Assembly (NCBI GenBank): GCA_045593325.1
Contig: JAZNWL010000090.1
Location: 1-16,890 of the forward strand
Direction of reading: 5' to 3'
Source: UMGS1484 sp045593325
Lineage (GTDB): Bacteria; Bacillota; Clostridia; Oscillospirales; Acutalibacteraceae
DNA length: 16,890 nucleotides
Every line of letters starts with the position of its first letter. Within the stretch, counting starts at the first letter, position 1. Of this stretch, positions 6,469 through 11,174 are shown piece by piece. The notes under the pieces were generated by a model, which saw nothing but the letters and a program-made list of their open reading frames with translations, did not search any database and was not told the DNA's origin. The position numbers were made by a program, and so were the translations under genes.

Positions 6469-6646
6469 GCTCACGGGGTCCCCGAAAAGCGAGAGCTTTT
6501 TGGGGAAAGGAGGAGCAGTGAAGCGGGGGAACGTTTCGCCGTCAGGGGGAAACGAACAAGCGGAACTTGTGACGACGCGGCCACACCGCAATGATTCATG
6601 ATTCAATATTCACCAATCATCATTCCCGGCTCCGCCCCGCCTTGCC
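6469..6646. repeat. Gene-free stretch with GC-rich hairpins and a dispersed ATTCAATATTC repeat
   Basis: No convincing gene. It contains a GGGGTCCCC palindrome, an AAAAGC-gaga-GCTTTT hairpin, and from about 6556 a block (GGAACTTGTGACGACGCGG, then ACACCGCAATGATTCA and ATTCAATATTC). That block recurs inverted at 13798-13890 and in part at 15370-15446. A 27-codon GTG frame at 6518-6601 with a good Shine-Dalgarno lies inside repeat sequence and is not called as a gene. Confidence 0.6.
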
Positions 6647-7567
6647 CTACGCCTCCTGGGCTTCAATCACCGCAATGGCCAAAATGCCAAGAATGATCAT
6701 AGTAATAAATACGTATTGTTTCCAGGTCAATTTTTCCTTCAGGAAAATGCGGGAAAGCACCAATGCCACCACACAAACCGAGGAAATGATAGGCGCCGCA
6801 ACCGCACCGTTGCCACCACTCATGGCATACACGTATGTAAGTTGCCCGGCGGTTTCGCAAACGGCAGCCAACACCTTATCTTTTTGTTTGGGCAGTTCAA
6901 ATTTCACCTTTTTCAGTTTCATAAACAGGAACAGAATGATCCCTACGAATAAGAAGGTCAATTCATAGGAAACGTTGGCAACCAACTCAATATTTTCTTC
7001 GGTTACGCCGGTTAAGGGAGTGGTTTCCATATCCAGATAAATGTCATCCATAAAGCTGCCCACGGCGTCAATGATGGCATAAAAGAAGGGCATGGCAAAG
7101 GCGGCAACCGCCAACTTTTTCCCTAACTTTCCGCTACGGTTTACCTCTTTACTCCGTTCCAGACAGGTAACCCCAATGATCCCCACCGTGATCACGCCAA
7201 TGGCGATCCACATGGGAATGGAAAGGGTTTCCCCCAGGAAAATAACGCACAGCACCGTAACCATGATCCCTGCGCTGTTTTCAATGGGGTCTGCCAGGGA
7301 TTCCTCAATAAAACGGATCCCGAAGTAAGAACAGGCCATGGATACAATGTAACATAAAGATACCGGCAGATATTCCACCAAATATTTCAGGGAATATCCA
7401 ACGTCGGAAGTCAGCAGGGTGAAGATGGCGTGAAGCCCCATCACCGCCCCAACAATAACACAGACCTTTAAATGCCCGTACTTTTCATTTTCATGTGAAC
7501 CTTTCTTGTAAAAAAGTTCTGCCAACCCCCACAACAGCGTGGTGGCAAGGGTAAAAAATAACCACAT
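6647..7567 (-). CDS. EamA/DMT-family membrane transporter
   Basis: This 306-aa protein is built of about ten hydrophobic segments, the length and layout of drug/metabolite-transporter (EamA) proteins. It starts MWLFFTLATTLLWGLAELFYKKG, a typical first EamA helix, with AGGAGG eight bases before ATG at 7567. Two pseudo-repeats of about five helices are separated by a charged loop around ERSKEVNRSGKLGKK. A polar loop near DDIYLDMETTPLTGVTEEN faces outside or inside. The last helices carry the usual GGNGAVAAPIISS and IFLKEKLTWKQY motifs. It sits in the cytoplasmic membrane and probably exports or imports a small metabolite; the substrate cannot be told from the sequence. It stands alone, with a hairpin array upstream of its ribosome site. 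Confidence 0.92.
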   Translation of the reverse strand: MWLFFTLATTLLWGLAELFYKKGSHENEKYGHLKVCVIVGAVMGLHAIFTLLTSDVGYSLKYLVEYLPVSLCYIVSMACSYFGIRFIEESLADPIENSAGIMVTVLCVIFLGETLSIPMWIAIGVITVGIIGVTCLERSKEVNRSGKLGKKLAVAAFAMPFFYAIIDAVGSFMDDIYLDMETTPLTGVTEENIELVANVSYELTFLFVGIILFLFMKLKKVKFELPKQKDKVLAAVCETAGQLTYVYAMSGGNGAVAAPIISSVCVVALVLSRIFLKEKLTWKQYVFITMIILGILAIAVIEAQEA

Positions 7568-7596
7568 AATGAGATCCTCCTAAGATTTTTTATATA

Positions 7597-7678
7597 ATGA
7601 ATTGTTGCTGACGCAACACGAATTGCCTTTCGGCATGAATTGGCTTTGCCATGAATTGCACCTTACGGTGCATGATTC
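7597..7678. repeat. Four-hairpin ATGAATT array upstream of the transporter
   Basis: GTTGC-tgac-GCAAC, TGCC-tttc-GGCA, TGGC-ttt-GCCA and TGCACC-ttac-GGTGCA are joined by TGAAT-type linkers (ATGAATT, CGAATT, ATGAATT, ATGAATT). Stems differ in sequence and length yet each is fully paired. It lies 17 bp beyond the transporter's Shine-Dalgarno, so it may be in the 5' leader. Confidence 0.85.
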
Positions 7679-7695
7679 AATATTTACCATTCATG

Positions 7696-7995
7696 ATTTC
7701 CCACAAACTCGAGCCCTTAGCACAAAACCCAAAAATATGCGTTCCTGTGCCTATCAATTCAACCAACCTACGATTAGGCAACCGGTAGACTTTCGAGAAT
7801 GGTGCAGGATGGCATTTTTTCGGTGCGGTAGACGTACAAGGGTACTTCCAGCACCGAAAAAATGACAAGCATAAACATCAATCCCCCTGGATGGGGGTGA
7901 TGTTTCGCAACCTACGATACTCATCAAAATTTTATTTCCCACAAACTCGAGCCCTTAGCGCAAAACCCAAAAATAAAAATATGCGTTCCTGTGCC
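7696..7995 (-). repeat. Structured dispersed repeat, copy B, flanked by direct repeats
   Basis: A 56-bp sequence at 7696-7751 (TTTCCCACAAACTCGAGCCC ... GTTCCTGTGCC) is repeated at 7934-7995 with a 6-bp AAAATA insertion. Between them (minus strand) lie a hairpin with CCCCC/GGGGG and AAACATCA/TGATGTTT arms (7872-7904) and a 14-bp inverted repeat CATTTTTTCGGTGC (7813-7826) / GCACCGAAAAAATG (7851-7864). The order matches copies A and C. In minus orientation it begins directly after the methionine gamma-lyase stop codon. No gene is seen in this stretch. Confidence 0.75.
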
Positions 7996-7996
7996 G

Positions 7997-9280
7997 TTAT
8001 CGTAAGTCTACCAACTTTTCGTCTACCATCTTTTGCAACGACATCAGTATCCCCAACTTGGCATGTTGCCAGGTCAATCCCCCTTGGAAATACACCGCAT
8101 AGGGTTCCCGAATGGGTCCGTCGGCAGACAGTTCAATGGACGACCCTTGAACAAAAGCCCCTGCCGCCATAATAACGTCGCAGTTATACCCGGGAATGGG
8201 GTACGGAACAGGGGTAACGTAACTGTCCACAGGGGCGGCGGCTTGAATCCCGCGGCAAAAGGCGATCATCCCCTCTGCCGAGCCCAGTTCCACCGATTGA
8301 ATGATATCGTGACGGCTTTCACTGCCGTTGGGCACCACGAAAAATCCCAGTTTTTCATAGACGTTGGCGGCGAAAATTGCCCCTTTCAGGGCGGATGCCA
8401 CCACCGTGGGGGACAGGAACAATCCTTGATACAACGAGGTCATGACGCTTAAGGATGCCCCCACGTCCTGCCCGATGCCGGGGGCAGACAGCCGATAGCC
8501 GCAACGGTCCACACATTCCTGTGTCCCGCAAATGTACCCCCCAATGGGCGCTAACCCGCCACCGGGATTTTTGATCAGGGAGCCAACCACCATGTCGGCA
8601 CCCACGTCGGAAGGCTCTTTGTCCTCCACAAATTCCCCGTAGCAGTTATCCACCATGACGATGACTTCCGGCTTCACCGATTTCACAAAGGCAATGAGTT
8701 CCCCGATCTGATCCACCGAGAAAGAGGGGCGCATCTGGTACCCCTTGCTCCGTTGAATGGTCACCACCTTGGTCTTTTCGTTGATGGCTTTTTTGATGTT
8801 TTCATAGTCAAAACTCCCGTCGGGGAGCAGATCCACCTGACGGTAAGATACCCCGTATTCCTTTAAGGAACATTGGGAAGGCCGAATCCCGATGACTTCT
8901 TCCAACGTGTCGTAGGGCTTGCCCACCGGGGAAAGCAGTTCATCCCCGGGCAGAAGATTGGCAGACAGCGCCACCGCCAGGGCGTGAGTCCCGCAGGTAA
9001 TGTGAGGCCGCACCAAAGCCGCCTGGGTGTGGAAAACACTGGCGTACACTTTTTCCAAAGTGTCCCGCCCCACGTCGTCATGACCGTAGCCGGTGGTACC
9101 GGCAAAACAGGTGGCATTGACCCGATTTTCCTGCATGGCATGAATAACCTTTAATTGATTGATCTCCGCCATGGCATCAATGGCGTCAAACCGTTCTTTC
9201 AACCCGGCAAGGATCTCCTCCCCAAAGGCAAGCACCCCACCGGAAATGCCCAGTTGATGATATATTTCTGTTTTGTTCAT
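7997..9280 (-). CDS. Methionine gamma-lyase family (aluminium-resistance) PLP enzyme
   Basis: This 427-aa protein starts with ATG at 9280 (MNKTEIYHQLGISGGVLAFG), five bases after AAGGAAA. A frame extension of 82 residues upstream is only repeat DNA and is rejected. The sequence follows the Met_gamma_lyase/aluminium-resistance (YnbB-like) family of fold-type I PLP enzymes: an N-terminal TGYGHDDVGRDTLE segment, RPHITCGTHALAVAL for cofactor phosphate contact, Asp211 in MVDNCYGEF, and Lys237 in GSLIKNPGGGLAP as the likely Schiff-base lysine. C-terminal PYPIPGYNCDVIMAAG and EPYAVYFQGGLTW are also family-like. Members probably cleave C-S bonds in sulfur amino acids, but the true substrate is uncertain. 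No clear promoter sits between the start and the repeat element 44 bp upstream, so expression may depend on readthrough. Confidence 0.92.
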   Translation of the reverse strand: MNKTEIYHQLGISGGVLAFGEEILAGLKERFDAIDAMAEINQLKVIHAMQENRVNATCFAGTTGYGHDDVGRDTLEKVYASVFHTQAALVRPHITCGTHALAVALSANLLPGDELLSPVGKPYDTLEEVIGIRPSQCSLKEYGVSYRQVDLLPDGSFDYENIKKAINEKTKVVTIQRSKGYQMRPSFSVDQIGELIAFVKSVKPEVIVMVDNCYGEFVEDKEPSDVGADMVVGSLIKNPGGGLAPIGGYICGTQECVDRCGYRLSAPGIGQDVGASLSVMTSLYQGLFLSPTVVASALKGAIFAANVYEKLGFFVVPNGSESRHDIIQSVELGSAEGMIAFCRGIQAAAPVDSYVTPVPYPIPGYNCDVIMAAGAFVQGSSIELSADGPIREPYAVYFQGGLTWQHAKLGILMSLQKMVDEKLVDLR

Positions 9281-9324
9281 GTTGTTTCCTTCTTTATTGA
9301 TTTTTTGCTGTTTCACTGTCATTA

Positions 9325-9581
9325 CAATCCCTCCGCCTCGTTCCTCGGCACCTCCCTTTACACAAGGGAGGCAAAAGGGTTTGTACTCCACCCTCGCCCT
9401 CTTTTCACAAGGGAGGCAAAAGGGTTTGTACTCCGCCCTCGCCCTCTTTATACAAGGGAGGCAAAAGGGTTTATACTCCGCCCTCGCCCTCTTTTCACAA
9501 GGGAGGCAAAAGGGTTTGTACTCCACCCTCGCCCTCCTTGTGCAAAGGAGGGTGGCAGCCGTCAGGCTGTCGGGAGGATTG
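9325..9581. repeat. 45-bp-unit repeat element, long copy (four units)
   Basis: The ends form an imperfect inverted repeat (CAATCCCTCCG at left, CGGGAGGATTG at right). Inside are four units of exactly 45 bp starting at 9361, 9406, 9451 and 9496, each with GGGAGGCAAAAGGGTTT and CTCC[GA]CCCTCGCCCTC. A variant end block begins at 9541 (TGCAAAGGAGGGTGGCAGCC). Because 45 is divisible by three and stops are absent, long spurious frames open on both strands. It lies just upstream of the PLP enzyme gene. Confidence 0.88.
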
Positions 9582-9583
9582 TT

Positions 9584-9637
9584 TTACATAAGATGTTTTG
9601 CCAAAGGAACCAGTTTTGTATTGTGTTTGCGAATCAT
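9584..9637 (-). pseudogene. Duplicated 5' scrap of the DUF559 gene
   Basis: The frame starts at ATG 9637 and encodes MIRKHNTKLVPLAKHL, identical to the first 16 residues of the DUF559 protein at 10150. It then reads M and a stop at the edge of the repeat element. The duplication also includes the preceding CAATCCCTCCGCC. It sits exactly between the two repeat copies. Confidence 0.85.
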
Positions 9638-9638
9638 A

Positions 9639-9805
9639 CAATCCCTCCGCCTCGTTCCTCGGCACCTCCCTTTACACAAGGGAGTCGAAAGGGTTTATAC
9701 TCCGCCCTCGCCCTCTTTTCACAAGGGAGGCAAAAGGGTTTATATTCCACCCTCGCCCTCCTTGTGCAAAGGAGGGTGGCAGCCGTCAGGCTGACGGGAG
9801 GATTG
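9639..9805. repeat. 45-bp-unit repeat element, short copy (two units)
   Basis: It has the same head (CAATCCCTCCGCCTCG) and tail (CAGGCTGACGGGAGGATTG) as the copy at 9325-9581, but only two 45-bp units (phase points 9675, 9720, 9765). The 90-bp length difference equals two units. It overlaps the 3' end of the DUF559 gene and supplies that gene's last codons and stop. Confidence 0.88.
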
Positions 9806-10150
9806 TTTTACATAGTCATCAATATATTGACAAACCTCATAAAAATGAGTGTCCACCAGGTTGTTGGGTATCCGCAAAACCGTTAGCCCCAACTGCTGCA
9901 AAAATGCGGTTCGTTGGTTGTCTTTTTCGATCCCCTTGGCTTCATAATGCTGAGAACCGTCCAACTCTATAACCAATTTGGCCTTGGCACAATAGAAATC
10001 CGCTATGGATTCCCCCAAGGGTTTTTGCCGTAGAAATTTCACAGGATAGGTGCGGAGAAATTCATACCAAAGTTTCCGTTCCCAAGGAGTCATATTTTTC
10101 CGAAGATGTTTTGCCAAAGGAACCAGTTTTGTATTGTGTTTGCGAATCAT
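9740..10150 (-). CDS. DUF559 family PD-(D/E)XK nuclease-like protein
   Basis: This 136-aa protein starts at ATG 10150 after GGAGGG, with a 4-bp overlap with the AbrB-type gene before it. The body is classic DUF559: RKNMTPWERKLWYEFLR, FLRQKPLGESIADFYC, KLVIELDGSQHYE, KDNQRTAFLQQLGLTVLRI. Asp in ADFYC and the E-L-D of VIELDG form the expected D...ExD core of a Vsr/PD-(D/E)XK nuclease fold. Real homology ends near DYVKQS. The last 20 or so residues (RQPDGCHPPLHKEGEGGI) are encoded by the repeat element, so the natural C-terminus was replaced, probably with little loss of the core. Its cellular role is not established. A truncated copy of its 5' end lies at 9584-9637. Confidence 0.85.
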   Translation of the reverse strand: MIRKHNTKLVPLAKHLRKNMTPWERKLWYEFLRTYPVKFLRQKPLGESIADFYCAKAKLVIELDGSQHYEAKGIEKDNQRTAFLQQLGLTVLRIPNNLVDTHFYEVCQYIDDYVKQSSRQPDGCHPPLHKEGEGGI

Positions 10151-10380
10151 ACAATCCCTCCGCCAAACACCTTTCTGGCGGCTTCTTCGATCACGTCCGG
10201 GCGGGTGACGATGATCCCCTGATTTTCGTCCCCTAAAATCAGCAACGTATCCCCGGGGTCAATGTGGAAAATGGTTCGCGCCTCTTTGGGAATGACAATT
10301 TGCCCCTTTTCCCCCACCTTCACGGTGCCGAAAATGTGCTTGCCAACCTGCTTTCCCAATATGTGCTTTCCTTTTGGCAC
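10147..10380 (-). CDS. AbrB/MazE/SpoVT-type DNA-binding regulator
   Basis: The chosen start is GTG at 10380, five bases after GAGGTGA, giving 77 aa. A longer TTG frame from 10431 has no comparable ribosome site. The core VGKHIFGTVKVGEKGQIVIPKEARTIFHIDPGDTLLILGDENQGIIV is a swapped-hairpin AbrB domain with the GQIVIPKEAR signature. The C-terminus runs ARKVFGGGIV and overlaps the DUF559 start by ATGA, so the two are translated as a pair. A consensus promoter and a 17-bp palindrome lie upstream, fitting autorepression by a dimeric or tetrameric regulator. Regulators of this type occur singly, with transporters, and as MazE-like antitoxins; pairing with DUF559 is less usual. Confidence 0.85.
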   Translation of the reverse strand: MPKGKHILGKQVGKHIFGTVKVGEKGQIVIPKEARTIFHIDPGDTLLILGDENQGIIVTRPDVIEEAARKVFGGGIV

Positions 10381-10463
10381 TTGCCTCACCTCGCTTTGGG
10401 TGGCAACAAAAGCCCCGCCTGTTCGCGACAAGAGGCTTCCCCACCCTATGGTTATACTTTTCC

Positions 10464-10496
10464 TACAAGTATAACTTGTATGTCAAAATTTGTCAA
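10464..10496 (-). promoter_or_regulatory. Promoter and palindromic operator of the AbrB-DUF559 pair
   Basis: Minus-strand -35 TTGACA (10491-10496), 17-bp spacer, -10 TATACT (10468-10473). The palindrome TACAAGTATAACTTGTA (10464-10480) covers the -10 box, and a second inverted pair GTTATAC/GTATAAC spans 10451-10475. This is a good candidate site for the AbrB-type product. Confidence 0.8.
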
Positions 10497-10507
10497 GAGA
10501 AGGGCGC

Positions 10508-10543
10508 AAAAAAACCGCTTGTGAAAGGGTATCACAAGCGGTT
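10508..10543 (-). terminator. Intrinsic terminator of the SipW-dependent protein operon
   Basis: A perfect ten-pair stem CCGCTTGTGA/TCACAAGCGG has a 7-nt loop. On the minus strand it is followed by a run of seven T residues. It lies 17 bp beyond the stop of the 10560-11135 gene. Confidence 0.9.
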
Positions 10544-10559
10544 ATTCCACGTGTTTATT

Positions 10560-11135
10560 TTATGAAGCAGGAACGGGTTTGTTTTGTTCTTGGTTACGGG
10601 TACTCCACCAGGCTTCGTTGACCACGCTGGTATCGGGCAAAGCCTGAATGGCTTCGGCGAGAACGGTTACCTGCAAATGGTACCCTTCGGGTTCGGTGCC
10701 ATTGCTGACGCAAGAAGTAATAAACACCGGGGTTACCCCATCTGCTGCAACAGGGGTATCATAGTAATAATACGTATCTGAATAACCCGACCAGCCACTA
10801 CCGAAGGACAAGGTAAAGTCGGTTCCCGAAAGGGGACGTTGCTTATGCACCACCCCTTCATCGTTCACCCAATTTGCCACGTAAACGGCGCGAATATAGG
10901 CATCGGTGTTGCCGATATTCTTGATCCGTACGTTAGACTTGGTGGTACCGTTGAAGGTTTCCAATACTTCACAATCCACAAAGGCGCCTGCCATTTCGTA
11001 GGATAACGGACCGTCGTTGGAAGTGAGCCAGGCAGTGGTAACCCCCACGGCAATGCCGAAAATCAAAAGCAGGGAAACGAACAGAATATTCTTTTGATTC
11101 CAAAAGGATCTTAAGTGCTTCGCATCTTTCATCAC
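10560..11135 (-). CDS. SipW-dependent-type secreted protein (TasA/CalY-like)
   Basis: This 191-aa protein has one hydrophobic N-terminal segment (ILFVSLLLIFGIAVGVTTAWLTS). A short polar stretch and the TxAWLTSxD-type motif characterise substrates of the signal peptidase SipW, as in TasA, CalY and related fibre-forming or matrix proteins. The remainder is a beta-rich exported domain (VDCEVLETFNGTTKSNVRIKNIGNTDAYIRAVYVANWV), whose N-x-G-x-x-x-A-Y-I-R part is typical of these camelysin-like sandwiches. Start is GTG at 11135 nine bases after GGAGGG, or the adjacent ATG at 11132. It is the second gene of a unit with the large secreted protein (39-bp gap). No SipW gene is visible in the window, so the peptidase must be elsewhere. 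Confidence 0.82.
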   Translation of the reverse strand: MMKDAKHLRSFWNQKNILFVSLLLIFGIAVGVTTAWLTSNDGPLSYEMAGAFVDCEVLETFNGTTKSNVRIKNIGNTDAYIRAVYVANWVNDEGVVHKQRPLSGTDFTLSFGSGWSGYSDTYYYYDTPVAADGVTPVFITSCVSNGTEPEGYHLQVTVLAEAIQALPDTSVVNEAWWSTRNQEQNKPVPAS

Positions 11136-11174
11136 AGTTCATTTCCCTCCTTTCTTTATCATGATACAGTTGTT

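Noticed and set aside
6518..6601. 27-aa GTG frame with an ideal Shine-Dalgarno
   Set aside because: It lies in repeat sequence shared with 13798-13890 and ends in the ATTCAATATTC repeat; no protein-like character.
4055..6630. Inverted ATTCAATATT repeats as ends of a mobile cassette carrying the phage-like module
   Set aside because: The same motif occurs at three other sites in the window, so it is a general dispersed repeat rather than cassette ends.
7597..7678. CRISPR array
   Set aside because: Linkers are only 7-9 bp and the variable parts are short palindromes, not spacers; no cas genes are near.
7677..7942. 62-63 aa minus-strand frames
   Set aside because: They are translations of structured repeat copy B, with no ribosome site.
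9281..9526. N-terminal extension of the methionine gamma-lyase frame with repeated EYKPFCLPC peptides
   Set aside because: It is translation of the 45-bp repeat units. The family start and a good ribosome site are at 9280.
9273..9886. Plus-strand frames of 173 and 243 aa across the repeats
   Set aside because: They arise because the 45-bp unit lacks stops in several frames; the upstream parts are antisense to the PLP enzyme.
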